Assembly (NCBI RefSeq): GCF_947495725.1 | Contig: NZ_CANLZZ010000005.1 | Span: forward strand, 186,001 to 250,000 | Reading direction: 5' to 3' | Source of the DNA: an uncultured Lutibacter sp. | GTDB taxonomy: Bacteria; Bacteroidota; Bacteroidia; Flavobacteriales; Flavobacteriaceae | Length of the DNA: 64,000 bases | Shown here: positions 43,901 through 53,762 of the stretch, piece by piece | Numbering within the stretch: position 1 is the stretch's first letter | Layout: each line of letters begins with the position of its first letter | Program-made: the position numbers and the translations under genes | The notes under the pieces: model-generated | What the model was told of the DNA's origin: nothing | Database searches by the model: none | What the model saw: only the letters and a program-made list of their open reading frames with translations

Positions 43901-45421
43901 GTGAAAAATTTACAACCTGTACCGGCTAAAAAGTTTAATAAGAAAAGTACTGTAATAAACCTGGAGAAAGGTAAATTACCGCCTCAAGCTGTTGAGTTAG
44001 AGGAAGCTGTGTTAGGTGCAATGATGATTGATAAAAAAGGTGTTGATGACGTAATTGATATTTTACATTCTGAAGTTTTTTACAAAGAATCACATCAACA
44101 TATTTATGAGGCTATTTATACATTGTTTCAAAATTCGGAACCAACGGATTTATTAACCGTTGCGAATCAGTTAAAAAAATCGGGAAAATTAGAACTAATT
44201 GGAGGAGATTTTTACTTAATTGGTTTAACTCAAAAAGTAGCTTCATCGGCACATATTGAATTTCACGCACGTATTATTCTTCAAAAATACATTCAACGTA
44301 AATTAATTTCAATTTCTGCTGAAATTATTGAAGAAGCTTACGATGAAACTGTAGATGTATTTGACTTATTAGATGATGCTGAAACAAAATTATTTGAAGT
44401 TACGCAGGGGAATTTAAAGAAAGGTTCTGAAGATGCACAAGGTCTTGTTAATCAGGCAATCAAGAAGATTCAGGAGATTTCAAATAAACAGGGAATGAGT
44501 GGTGTTGCCACTGGTTTTACACGTTTGGATGAATTAACATCGGGTTGGCAACCTTCGGATTTAGTAATTTTAGCTGCACGTCCTGGTATGGGAAAAACAG
44601 CATTTGTAATGTCAATGGCAAAAAATATGGCCATTGATTTTGGAACTCCTGCCGCCATATTTTCATTAGAGATGTCTTCTGTACAGTTAATTACTCGTAT
44701 GATATCAAGTGAAACAGGAATTTCTTCAGGAAAATTAAGAAAAGGGAATTTAGAGCCACATGAATGGGAACAATTAAACGTTAAAGTTAAAAATTTATCG
44801 AAAGCTCCTATATTTATTGATGATACACCATCCTTATCTATTTTTGATTTACGTGCAAAAGCTCGTCGTTTAGCATCGCAACACGGAATTAAAATAATTA
44901 TTATTGATTATTTACAGTTAATGACCGCAGGAAGTTCATCTAACGGAAATCGAGAACAAGAAATTTCAACAATATCTAGAAATCTAAAAGCATTAGCAAA
45001 AGAATTGGCAATTCCTGTAATAGCATTATCTCAGTTATCACGTGCTGTTGAAACACGTGGAGGAAGTAAGCGTCCGTTATTATCCGATTTACGTGAATCT
45101 GGAGCAATTGAACAAGATGCCGATATTGTTTCCTTTATTTTTAGACCAGAATATTATGGTTTAACAGAGTGGGATGATGAAGAAAGAACACCTTGCGAAG
45201 GACAAGCAGAGTTTATTGTTGCAAAACACAGAAACGGTGGTTTAGAAAATATTAGATTAAAATTTACTGGGCATTTAGCTCAATTTAGCAATTTAGATGA
45301 AGATTTTGGAAATGAGTTTCATTCAAAAATGAATAGTGAAATTTCAACAAGTAATTTTACAAGTCCTGAAGATGCATTTGGAGCTCCAGATAGCTTAGAT
45401 GATGGTGATGTTCCATTTTAA
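43901..45421 (+). CDS. dnaB: Replicative DNA helicase DnaB
   Basis: Hexameric 5'-3' helicase of the replication fork. The 506-aa protein starts at GTG. The N-terminal primase-interaction domain begins PPQAVELEEAVLGAMMIDKK; the RecA-like C-terminal domain has Walker A AARPGMGKTAFVMSMA (about residues 225-240), IFSLEMSSVQL, IIIDYLQLM and DLRESGAIEQDADIV. No intein or insertion is present. It is divergent from the DUF3810 gene. Confidence 0.97.
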   Translation: MKNLQPVPAKKFNKKSTVINLEKGKLPPQAVELEEAVLGAMMIDKKGVDDVIDILHSEVFYKESHQHIYEAIYTLFQNSEPTDLLTVANQLKKSGKLELIGGDFYLIGLTQKVASSAHIEFHARIILQKYIQRKLISISAEIIEEAYDETVDVFDLLDDAETKLFEVTQGNLKKGSEDAQGLVNQAIKKIQEISNKQGMSGVATGFTRLDELTSGWQPSDLVILAARPGMGKTAFVMSMAKNMAIDFGTPAAIFSLEMSSVQLITRMISSETGISSGKLRKGNLEPHEWEQLNVKVKNLSKAPIFIDDTPSLSIFDLRAKARRLASQHGIKIIIIDYLQLMTAGSSSNGNREQEISTISRNLKALAKELAIPVIALSQLSRAVETRGGSKRPLLSDLRESGAIEQDADIVSFIFRPEYYGLTEWDDEERTPCEGQAEFIVAKHRNGGLENIRLKFTGHLAQFSNLDEDFGNEFHSKMNSEISTSNFTSPEDAFGAPDSLDDGDVPF

Positions 45422-45425
45422 AAGT

Positions 45426-46712
45426 ATGAATTTATATAAAAGCCTATTATTATTTAAAAAAGCACTGCTTATATTGGTATTGCTTTTTTCGCATTCAATA
45501 TATGCATCATTCGTTTTAATTCCGATGGATGATGTTACCCAAACCAATCATTTAAAAGCTTATGGAATAACCTATTGGTCATTAAATAATGGAAATAAGG
45601 CTAAATGGTTATTAAATTATAAAGGTGGTTCGTTTTTGTTAGAAGACAACGAAGCAACAAGAAATGAATGTAAAATAAGAGGGGTTTATTTTGAAGTGAT
45701 TTCAAATACTGAAGCAGCAAATATTTTACAAGATATTAGCAGTCCATCGAAAAACATGGAGGCAGTTTTATTAGAAAAAGCGCCAAAAATAGCCGTGTAT
45801 TCACCTAAAAATAAAATGCCTTGGGATGATGCGGTAACTATGGTTTTAACCTATGCCGAAATTCCTTTTGATGTAGTGTATGATGAAGAAGTTTTGGAAG
45901 AAAAACTTTTGTTATATGAATGGCTGCACTTACATCATGAAGATTTTACGGGACAATTTGGAAAGTTTTATGGAGCTTATAGAGCAGCACCGTGGTATAT
46001 TGAACAAAAAAAGTCGGCAGAAGAATTAGCCACAAAATTGGGATATTCGAAGGTATCTCAAGAAAAATTAGCGGTTTCATTAAAAATTCGAGATTTTGTT
46101 ATTGGAGGTGGATTTATGTTTGCAATGTGTTCTGCTACAGATAGTTTTGATATAGCATTATCTGCAGAAGGAATTGATATTTGTGAAAGTATGTTTGATG
46201 GAGATCCTTCAGAAATAGATTATCAAGATAAAATTGATTACAATAAAACTTTTGCATTTAAAGATTTTTCCTTAGTTAAAAATCCTACTGAATATGAGTT
46301 TTCATCTATCGATATGACGCGTAAAAGGCAAAATATAAAACGAACTGCAGATTATTTTGAATTAAAGGAATATTCAGCAAAATGGGATCCTGTACCAACA
46401 ATGTTATGTCAAAACCATACTACTTTGGTAAAAGGATTTATGGGACAAACTACTTCGTTTGATAGAAGCGCCATAAAATCCAATATTTTAGTAATGGGTG
46501 AAATTAAACTAAATCAAGAAGCTCGTTATATACATGGTGTTAAAGGAAAAGGAATGTTTACTTTTTATGGTGGTCACGATCCTGAAGACTATCAGCATAG
46601 AGTTGGAGATCCTAAAACGGAGCTAGATTTACATCCAAACTCTCCGGGTTATAGACTAATTCTAAACAACGTATTATTTCCAGCTGCAAAAAAGAAAAAG
46701 CAAAAAACATAG
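45426..46712 (+). CDS. Secreted asparagine synthetase B-like (GATase1-like) protein
   Basis: 428 aa from the ATG at 45426 (the longest frame starts inside dnaB). A signal peptide (about residues 1-29, LLILVLLFSHSIYA) directs export. The body has KIAVYSPKNKMPWDDAVTMV and GGGFMFAMCSATDSFDIAL, a nucleophile-elbow-like segment with Cys suggestive of a class I glutamine-amidotransferase-like fold. Homologues in Bacteroidota are, as I recall, named asparagine synthetase B, but the Cys2 Ntn-type domain and the ATP-binding domain of AsnB are absent. The true function is unknown. 4 nt after dnaB. Confidence 0.65.
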   Translation: MNLYKSLLLFKKALLILVLLFSHSIYASFVLIPMDDVTQTNHLKAYGITYWSLNNGNKAKWLLNYKGGSFLLEDNEATRNECKIRGVYFEVISNTEAANILQDISSPSKNMEAVLLEKAPKIAVYSPKNKMPWDDAVTMVLTYAEIPFDVVYDEEVLEEKLLLYEWLHLHHEDFTGQFGKFYGAYRAAPWYIEQKKSAEELATKLGYSKVSQEKLAVSLKIRDFVIGGGFMFAMCSATDSFDIALSAEGIDICESMFDGDPSEIDYQDKIDYNKTFAFKDFSLVKNPTEYEFSSIDMTRKRQNIKRTADYFELKEYSAKWDPVPTMLCQNHTTLVKGFMGQTTSFDRSAIKSNILVMGEIKLNQEARYIHGVKGKGMFTFYGGHDPEDYQHRVGDPKTELDLHPNSPGYRLILNNVLFPAAKKKKQKT

Positions 46713-46751
46713 GTGTTAATAACAACATTAAAAGTTTATTAACAAAAATCG

Positions 46752-46781
46752 TTGCCTCATAATTCTAAAATACTATTTTTG
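46752..46781 (+). promoter_or_regulatory. Promoter of the transketolase half gene (-33 TTG, -7 TATTTTTG)
   Basis: TTG at 46752-46754, 19 nt, then TATTTTTG at 46774-46781; a close match to TTG-N17-23-TAnnTTTG. The ATG follows 23 nt later. Confidence 0.7.
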
Positions 46782-46804
46782 CGACATTATTTAAAAATAT
46801 ATAA

Positions 46805-47650
46805 ATGTCAACTACAAAAGAACTGCAAAATTTTGCTCAACAAGTAAGAAGAGATATTGTTAGAATGGTACATGCTGTTAAATCTGGTCATCCAGGTGGA
46901 TCGTTAGGCTGTAATGAATTTTTGACTGTTTTATATCAAGATGTAATGGATTATTCTACTGAATTTTCTATGGATGGTAAAAATGAGGATATTTTCTTTT
47001 TGTCAAACGGGCATATTTCTCCGTTATTTTACAGTGTTTTATCTAGAAGTGGTTTTTTTCCAGTTGAAGAATTAGCAACTTTTAGATTGTTAAACTCACG
47101 TTTACAAGGACACCCAACTACGCATGATGGATTACCAGGTGTTAGAATGGCTTCGGGTTCATTAGGTCAAGGAATGAGTGTTGCAATTGGAGCAGCTCAA
47201 GCTAAAAAACTAAATGGAGATAATAAGTTAATTTATTCTTTGCACGGCGATGGTGAATTGCAAGAAGGTCAAAATTGGGAAGCAATAATGTATGCAGCAG
47301 GTAAAAATGTTGATAATTACATTGCCACAATAGACTACAATGGACAGCAAATTGATGGTTCAACAGATCAGGTTTTACCATTGGGAGATTTAAAAGCAAA
47401 ATTTGAAGCTTTTGGTTGGATTGTTTTAGAAGAAAAAAAAGGAAACGATATTGACAGTATTAAAAAGGTACTAGCGGAAGCTAAATCATTGACAGGTAAT
47501 GGAAAACCAGTTTGCATATTGTTAAAAACTGAAATGGGTAATGGAATTGATTTTATGATGCACACACATGCTTGGCATGGAAAAGCACCAAGTGATGCTC
47601 AATTAGAAGATGCATTAAATCAAAACCCACAAACTTTAGGAGATTACTAA
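46805..47650 (+). CDS. Transketolase, N-terminal subunit
   Basis: Thiamine diphosphate-binding half of a split transketolase (pentose phosphate pathway), 281 aa. It starts with the pyrophosphate-binding domain: VHAVKSGHPGGSLGCNEFL, SNGHISPLFYSVL, ASGSLGQGMSVAIGAA and the ThDP motif GDGELQEGQNWEAIMYA ending in NGQQIDG. The catalytic-centre half (pyrimidine-binding and C-terminal domains) is normally encoded by the next gene. Here a terminator follows, and no partner is in the window. Confidence 0.92.
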   Translation: MSTTKELQNFAQQVRRDIVRMVHAVKSGHPGGSLGCNEFLTVLYQDVMDYSTEFSMDGKNEDIFFLSNGHISPLFYSVLSRSGFFPVEELATFRLLNSRLQGHPTTHDGLPGVRMASGSLGQGMSVAIGAAQAKKLNGDNKLIYSLHGDGELQEGQNWEAIMYAAGKNVDNYIATIDYNGQQIDGSTDQVLPLGDLKAKFEAFGWIVLEEKKGNDIDSIKKVLAEAKSLTGNGKPVCILLKTEMGNGIDFMMHTHAWHGKAPSDAQLEDALNQNPQTLGDY

Positions 47651-47687
47651 ACATATTATTTTTTAGGTAAAATAATTATATAAAAAG

Positions 47688-47718
47688 AACCCTTTCATTA
47701 ATTTGAAAGGGTTTTTTT
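47688..47718 (+). terminator. Intrinsic terminator after the transketolase half gene
   Basis: AACCCTTTCA / TGAAAGGGTT stem (47688-47697 with 47704-47713), 6-nt loop and T run. Confidence 0.92.
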
Positions 47719-47841
47719 ATGATTTTTTTATAAAATTAGTTCAGTTTAATTGTAAGTTTCCTTATATATTTACAACTCTTAAAAAAATAATTTTAATTAA
47801 AATTTTCAAATTGATAATCTTTCAATTTTAAATAAACATTT

Positions 47842-48975
47842 ATGAAAATAGGAATAGTATGTTATCCAACTTTTGGAGGAAGTGGAGTAGTAGCAACTGA
47901 ATTAGGTATGGCTTTAGCACAAAAAGGACATCACGTTCATTTTATTACTTATAAACAGCCCGTTAGGTTGGATTTTATTTCAAACGATATACATTTTCAT
48001 GAAGTTTTTGTAGAAGAGTATCCACTATTTCAATTTCAACCCTATGAGTTGGCTTTATCGAGCAAAATGGTTGAAGTTGTGAGAATGTATGATTTAGAAA
48101 TTTTGCATGTTCACTATGCAATTCCACACGCATATGCAGCATACATGGCAAAGCAAATGCTAAAGGAAAAAGGAATTGATATAAAAGTTGTTACAACTTT
48201 ACATGGTACAGATATTACATTAGTTGGAAGTCACCCTAATTATAAAACAGCTGTGGAATTTAGTATTAATAATTCTGATGCTGTAACAACAGTTTCTGAA
48301 AGTTTAAAAAATGATACTTTAAGACTATTTAATATTACAAAAGAAATTTATGTAATAAATAATTTTATAGACTTTGAAAAATATCCAGAAATTGGTTCCG
48401 AGGAATGTCAAAGACATACAATTGCAAAAGAAAATGAAAGAATTATAACACATATAAGTAATTTAAGACCTGTTAAAAGAGCTTGGGATGTTATTGATGT
48501 ATTTTATAAAATTCAAAAGGAAGTGCCGTCTAAATTATTGTTAGTTGGAGAAGGGCCAGACCGAGAACGTATAGAATGCCAAGCAAAAGATTTAGGAATT
48601 TTAGATAAAATACTTTTCTTGGGAAATAGTAATGAGGTAAATAAATTATTGTGTTATTCCGATTTATTTCTACTTCCTTCAGAAACTGAAAGTTTTGGAT
48701 TGGCCGCGCTTGAAGCAATGGCAGCAAGAACGCCAGTAATTTCAACTAATTCGGGAGGATTGCCAGAGGTTAATATAAATGGTGTTACGGGTTACTTAAG
48801 TAATGTAGGAGATACTGATGATATGGCAATGAACGGAATCTCTATATTAAAAAATGACCAAACATTACAGCAATTTAAAGAAAATGCTTTGATGCAGGCA
48901 AAAAGGTTTAGTCTTCAAAATGTACTTCCAGGTTATAAAGAAGTATATAGAGAAGTAATTGCTAATTGCTGTTAA
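47842..48975 (+). CDS. bshA: N-acetyl-alpha-D-glucosaminyl L-malate synthase BshA
   Basis: First enzyme of bacillithiol synthesis, joining GlcNAc from UDP-GlcNAc to L-malate. The 377-aa GT4-fold glycosyltransferase starts KIGIVCYPTFGGSGVVATEL and has HYAIPHAYAAYMAKQM, TTLHGTDITLVG, and the nucleotide-binding PSETESFGLAALEAMA. The combination is specific for BshA among GT4 enzymes. Other bsh genes are not nearby. Its end overlaps the convergent aroB by 4 nt. Confidence 0.93.
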   Translation: MKIGIVCYPTFGGSGVVATELGMALAQKGHHVHFITYKQPVRLDFISNDIHFHEVFVEEYPLFQFQPYELALSSKMVEVVRMYDLEILHVHYAIPHAYAAYMAKQMLKEKGIDIKVVTTLHGTDITLVGSHPNYKTAVEFSINNSDAVTTVSESLKNDTLRLFNITKEIYVINNFIDFEKYPEIGSEECQRHTIAKENERIITHISNLRPVKRAWDVIDVFYKIQKEVPSKLLLVGEGPDRERIECQAKDLGILDKILFLGNSNEVNKLLCYSDLFLLPSETESFGLAALEAMAARTPVISTNSGGLPEVNINGVTGYLSNVGDTDDMAMNGISILKNDQTLQQFKENALMQAKRFSLQNVLPGYKEVYREVIANCC

Positions 48976-50039
48976 GAATTATAATAGTTTAAGGCTTCAA
49001 TTAATAAGCTTTTTTCAACTTTACAATTAAACTTATATTTTTCTAAATCTGTTAGAAGAACAAAATTTACTTGGCCGCTTACATTCTTTTTATCATGTAT
49101 TAAAAGTTCAATAATACCATCATAATCGGAAGTTTCTATAATAACTTTCCCATATTTAGCAATTATAGATTTTTTTATGTCTTCTAATGTTTTAGTAGGA
49201 AAGTTTAGTAATTTTTCAGATAAATAAGCTTCAGTAATCATTCCAATAGCAATAGCTTCTCCGTGGGTAAGGTTTTCTTTATTTTCAGAATCTAAGAAAT
49301 AAGATTCAATAGCATGGCCTAATGTATGTCCATAGTTTAAAATTTTTCTAATTCCATGTTCCTTTGGGTCTTCTGTAACAACCTCATTCTTAATTTCGAT
49401 AGAACGATGTATTAAGGAGCTAATGTTTTCAACAGACAATTCACTAAAATTATTAATTTTATCCCAAATTTTAACATCGTATGTTAATCCATATTTAATA
49501 ATTTCTGCCAACCCCGATCTAATTTCTCGTTCTATAACAGTATTTAAAAATCGTGTATCAATTAGTACCATTTGTGGGTCAGAAAACAACCCAATTTGAT
49601 TTTTTAACACTCCTAAATCAACACCTGTTTTTCCACCCACAGAAGCATCTACCATACTTAATAAAGTTGTAGGGATATTTATAAAACTAATTCCTCTTTT
49701 AAAACAAGAAGCTACAAAACCACCTAAATCAGTAATAACACCTCCACCCAAATTAATAAGTAAACTTTTTCTATCGGCACCTAATTCTGTTAAAGCATGC
49801 CAAACGCCTGTACAAGTGTCTAAATTTTTGTTTTCTTCACCAGCTTCAATCTCAATAATTTCAATTTCAGAATTGGTTTTAAGTTCATCCAATAAAATTG
49901 GTAAGCAATTTTCGTTTGTATTTTCGTCCACCAAAATAAACAATTTAGAAGGCGGATTTTCAGCTAAATAGGAATTTAATTTTAGGTAAGCATCCTCTTG
50001 AAAGTTTACAAAGTAATTATTGGATAATATTGGTGTCAT
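48972..50039 (-). CDS. aroB: 3-dehydroquinate synthase
   Basis: Second step of the shikimate pathway, NAD- and zinc-dependent. The 355-aa protein has GGGVITDLGGFVASCFKRG (about residues 97-115), PTTLLSMVDASVGGKTGVD, and zinc-ligand motifs including NYGHTLGHAIESY with two His. Length is normal. It converges on bshA with a 4-nt overlap. Confidence 0.96.
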   Translation of the reverse strand: MTPILSNNYFVNFQEDAYLKLNSYLAENPPSKLFILVDENTNENCLPILLDELKTNSEIEIIEIEAGEENKNLDTCTGVWHALTELGADRKSLLINLGGGVITDLGGFVASCFKRGISFINIPTTLLSMVDASVGGKTGVDLGVLKNQIGLFSDPQMVLIDTRFLNTVIEREIRSGLAEIIKYGLTYDVKIWDKINNFSELSVENISSLIHRSIEIKNEVVTEDPKEHGIRKILNYGHTLGHAIESYFLDSENKENLTHGEAIAIGMITEAYLSEKLLNFPTKTLEDIKKSIIAKYGKVIIETSDYDGIIELLIHDKKNVSGQVNFVLLTDLEKYKFNCKVEKSLLIEALNYYNS

Positions 50040-50100
50040 TTTGGATAATATTTTAGTGCAAATTAAAGGTAAAAAAACGAAAAAATAAACTGTTTGTAAT

Positions 50101-50108
50101 TATCTTTG
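50101..50108 (+). promoter_or_regulatory. -7 box TATCTTTG before the proline dehydrogenase gene
   Basis: TATCTTTG fits TAnnTTTG, 17 nt before the ATG; no -33 TTG at the right distance. Confidence 0.45.
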
Positions 50109-50125
50109 ATTAAATACATAATATA

Positions 50126-51292
50126 ATGAATAATTTATTTGAAAACACTGAAGTAGCTTTTGAAATTAAAACCAATTCAGAGCTAGATAGAGCTTATTAT
50201 TTATTTGAAATGATCAAACGCGAACCATTGGTTAAAATTGGTACAGCGGTAACTAAATTTGCTCTTAAAACACATTTACCAGTTGAAGGAATTATTAGAG
50301 CTACTGTATTTGATCACTTTTGTGGAGGTGTTACAGAACAAGACTGTATGCCTACTATTGATAAAATGTATACAAAAAAAGTGCATTCTGTTTTAGATTA
50401 TTCTGCAGAAGGAAAAGAAGATGAAGTTCAGTTTGATTTAACAATGCAGAAAACACTGGGTAATATAAAATTTGGAAAAGAATTAGATAGTGTACCGTTT
50501 GCTGTTTTTAAACCTTCTGGATTTGGAAAGTTAGAAATTTATAGAAAAATTACTGAAAATGAACCTTTAAGCGCGCATGAGGAAGTAGAATGGAGAAGAG
50601 TTAAAGAAAGATATGAAATAGTATGTAAAGCAGCTTACGAAATGGATGTTCCTCTATTAATTGATGCCGAAGAAACTTGGATGCAAGATGCGGCAGATGA
50701 TTTAATAGAAGAAATGATGAAAAAATACAACAAACAAAAAGTTGTAATTTTTGGAACATTACAATTGTATAGATGGGATAGATTAGATTATTTAAAAAAG
50801 CTGCATAAAAGAGCTAAGGATCAAGGCTTTAAAATTGGAATGAAATTAGTTCGTGGTGCCTATATGGAGAAAGAAAGAGAAAGAGCAGAAGAAATGGGTT
50901 ATAAAGATCCTATTTGTGAAAATAAGGCGGCAACAGATAAAATGTTTAACGATGTTTTAAAATATATGTTTGAAAACATAGATGATATGGCCATTTTTGC
51001 TGGAACTCATAACGAAGATAGCTCCTATTTATTAATGGATTTATTGGCAAAATCAAACATTAAAAAAGAAGATCGAAGAGTATGGTTTGGTCAACTTTAT
51101 GGAATGAGTGATCATATTAGTTACAATTTGGCTAATAATAATTACAATGTTGCTAAATATTTACCTTACGGACCAGTTAGAGATGTGATGCCTTATTTAA
51201 TAAGAAGAGCAGAAGAAAACACATCGGTTGCAGGACAAACAAGTAGAGAGCTTAGACTTTTAAAAGAAGAACGCGAAAGAAGAAAAATTTAA
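50126..51292 (+). CDS. Proline dehydrogenase
   Basis: Flavin-dependent oxidation of proline to pyrroline-5-carboxylate. The 388-aa monofunctional protein has the PRODH (beta/alpha)8 domain with LLIDAEETWMQDA, GMKLVRGAYMEKERERAEEM, ATHNEDS-like 'AGTHNEDSSYL' and the C-terminal YLPYGPVRDVMPYLIRRAEEN region (substrate Arg pair). No DNA-binding or P5C dehydrogenase domain, so not PutA. Divergent from aroB. Confidence 0.94.
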   Translation: MNNLFENTEVAFEIKTNSELDRAYYLFEMIKREPLVKIGTAVTKFALKTHLPVEGIIRATVFDHFCGGVTEQDCMPTIDKMYTKKVHSVLDYSAEGKEDEVQFDLTMQKTLGNIKFGKELDSVPFAVFKPSGFGKLEIYRKITENEPLSAHEEVEWRRVKERYEIVCKAAYEMDVPLLIDAEETWMQDAADDLIEEMMKKYNKQKVVIFGTLQLYRWDRLDYLKKLHKRAKDQGFKIGMKLVRGAYMEKERERAEEMGYKDPICENKAATDKMFNDVLKYMFENIDDMAIFAGTHNEDSSYLLMDLLAKSNIKKEDRRVWFGQLYGMSDHISYNLANNNYNVAKYLPYGPVRDVMPYLIRRAEENTSVAGQTSRELRLLKEERERRKI

Positions 51293-51311
51293 TAAAACAT
51301 ATAGATTTTTT

Positions 51312-53546
51312 TTATTTTATTGATTTAGAGGTTAATGTATTAACAAAAAGAATGTTTCCAATATTGTCATAACCTTCAAAAATCTCCAAGCTATTTTCTG
51401 TGTTCATCATTCCTTCATGAAAGCCAATTAAAGTTAAATCAGCATCTGAAGAGTTTTCGTTAATTAATTCTATTCTGCTTTTATTGTCATCAATTGGTAA
51501 AACACGAATGTTATTTGCAGATATAGGCAAACGGCCAGAAGAAGTTAATTCAATTAAATTTTGTTCTTCTTGGGCAATATTTTCTTTAGCAAAAGTTGCA
51601 AAAATTTTAATTTCACCTTGTTGCCAGTCCGGATGACCTAAAATTATATAGGATAACAAAATCATTAAATTAGCATTCTCATAATCTTGTTTGTTTATCC
51701 ATACGTGAATATCTTTTTTATAACCAAAACCTTTATCGGAAGATGCTAAAATACATAAATCGTACTGTGCACTTTTTAATACACTAAAGTTATCCAAAAT
51801 AGTAGTTAACCATTCACTTTCACCTTTTTTATATTCAAAAAGCATCATGTTATTTGGTTGTCCGGAAATTCCAGGTTGTTGAATTGCTTGAATAATTGCC
51901 GCAGTATTGGAAGGAGATATTAATGTTTCAACAAAAACATTATTTCTACTAGAGGATGCTGTTTTAATTAATTTTTCAAGTTTAATTTCGGCATTTTTTT
52001 TAGATTCTTTGGAAAAATATGCTTTTTCAAAATGTATATAGGTACCAAAGCCATATCTATGCGAAATCCATTTCATCATTTCCATTGCACCATATCTTTT
52101 AAAACTATCTTTTGATAAACATATAACTGCTGGTCTCCAGGCTTCTTCTGTTTTTTCTTTTTCAGTTTTTTGAAGAAATACCTGCATAGTTCTACTAAAT
52201 TGATGAATTACACCTTGAAAAATAGTTGCCATACCTTTTTTATGATCACTTTTCATGGTAATATAAAAGTAGATTGCCACCATTAAAGCAATTGCTGAAA
52301 TAGCATAAGGTGTATTAATTTTAAACATTAAAAACACACACATTACAGCACCTAAAAGAGATAAATACCATTTAGATTTAAATGAGGGTCTATAAGATGG
52401 ATCTGCAGCAAAATGTTGCATAAAAGAGATTAAACAAAGTGATCCATAAGTAACCATAAAAAACATAGAGATAATTTCAGCAACGGCGTTTACATCACCC
52501 ATTAAAACAAAAATTAACGCAATTGCACTTGTTAATATAGTAGCGTTTCTTGGTTCATTATTCTTTTCGGTTCCTTTTGCAACAAAATTATTTAGCATTT
52601 TGTTTGGAAAAACTTGGTCTCCTCCAATAGCTTGTAAAGTACGCGGAGCAACCATAAAAGAGCCTAAAGCAGATGAAATAGTTGCTGCTGCTAAGCCTAT
52701 AGGAATAATTGGTCCCCATAACGCAATTTTACTCATTATTAGTTGATCGTTAATTAAATCACTAGCACTAGCAGAAGCGGTTAATTTATAGGCTATAAAA
52801 ACATAAATAACCATTCCAATAAGTGTTGCAGAAAGGGTGCCCATTGGAATAGATTTTTTTGGGTCTTTTAGGTCTCCAGATAATCCAACCCCTGCGGTCA
52901 TACCAGTAAATGCAGGGAAAATAATAGCAAAAACGTAAAAGAAACCGTTTTCTGGAGTTATATTATTGAACAACTGACTGCTATCAAAAACCGTTGAATG
53001 TTCCGTTGAACCCAAAAAGAAAAGAATTAATGAAATGGCTAAAATTGTTACAACCACATATAATGCTTTCATTCCCAAATCTGCACCTTTAGTAACCATT
53101 AACCAAATTAAAAGTAATAATGCAGGAATACTAAATAATCGGTTGTCGTATATTTCATAACCAAATTTAGTTTCTATCCAAGGTTTTATTGCTTCAAAGG
53201 ATTCTGCAAATGCTATAACGTAAAAGGCAACACTAATAGCTTGTGATAGGTATAGTGTTATTCCAATTGCAGCTCCAATATTTACACCAAATGAACGTGA
53301 AATAATAAAGTATTCACCACCACCTTCAACTTTTTGATTGGTAGCAATTTCAGCTAAAGCCATTGCAGTTGGGATGGTTACTAAATGACCTATAAATATT
53401 ATAGCTAATGTTCCTACAAAGCCTACAGAGCCTACCGCAAAACCAAATCTTAAAAACATCACTGCTCCAAGAATTGTTGAAATTGCAGTTAAAAAAACAG
53501 GCAGAGTACCAAAATTTGCTTTAGCAGATGAAAGTGTCTTATTCAT
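51312..53546 (-). CDS. Cation-chloride cotransporter-like APC permease
   Basis: 744-aa membrane protein of the amino acid-polyamine-organocation superfamily, resembling SLC12-type Na-K-Cl cotransporters. About twelve membrane helices fill residues 15-430; TM1 contains TAISTILGAVMFLRFGFAVG, and TM6 carries IIFPAFTGMTAGVGLSGDLKDPK as in SLC12 proteins. The C-terminal 310-residue cytoplasmic domain (with WRPAVICLSKDSFKRYG and universal-stress-like folds) also matches that family. The ion substrate in this bacterium is unknown. Divergent from the secreted dikinase-like gene. Confidence 0.85.
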   Translation of the reverse strand: MNKTLSSAKANFGTLPVFLTAISTILGAVMFLRFGFAVGSVGFVGTLAIIFIGHLVTIPTAMALAEIATNQKVEGGGEYFIISRSFGVNIGAAIGITLYLSQAISVAFYVIAFAESFEAIKPWIETKFGYEIYDNRLFSIPALLLLIWLMVTKGADLGMKALYVVVTILAISLILFFLGSTEHSTVFDSSQLFNNITPENGFFYVFAIIFPAFTGMTAGVGLSGDLKDPKKSIPMGTLSATLIGMVIYVFIAYKLTASASASDLINDQLIMSKIALWGPIIPIGLAAATISSALGSFMVAPRTLQAIGGDQVFPNKMLNNFVAKGTEKNNEPRNATILTSAIALIFVLMGDVNAVAEIISMFFMVTYGSLCLISFMQHFAADPSYRPSFKSKWYLSLLGAVMCVFLMFKINTPYAISAIALMVAIYFYITMKSDHKKGMATIFQGVIHQFSRTMQVFLQKTEKEKTEEAWRPAVICLSKDSFKRYGAMEMMKWISHRYGFGTYIHFEKAYFSKESKKNAEIKLEKLIKTASSSRNNVFVETLISPSNTAAIIQAIQQPGISGQPNNMMLFEYKKGESEWLTTILDNFSVLKSAQYDLCILASSDKGFGYKKDIHVWINKQDYENANLMILLSYIILGHPDWQQGEIKIFATFAKENIAQEEQNLIELTSSGRLPISANNIRVLPIDDNKSRIELINENSSDADLTLIGFHEGMMNTENSLEIFEGYDNIGNILFVNTLTSKSIK

Positions 53547-53719
53547 TTAAAAAAATACTAATTATTATTTGTTAAACGATCATTTAAAAATCGCTAGTGT
53601 TATATTAAAAGTAATCAAATAATCATTTCAAAATTCAAAATTTAAAATAAAAATATTTCCGTAAAGATTTATTGGTTTGATAAAAAAAATAATTATCTTA
53701 ATTTCAAATGTAATGGCAT

Positions 53720-53727
53720 TATATTTG
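53720..53727 (+). promoter_or_regulatory. -7 box TATATTTG before the dikinase-like gene
   Basis: TATATTTG fits TAnnTTTG, 35 nt before the ATG at 53763. The rest of the 216-nt divergent spacer (53547-53762) shows only AT-rich sequence. Confidence 0.45.
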
Positions 53728-53762
53728 ACTTTAAATACAGTGTTTTAAAACCTAATTAAATA

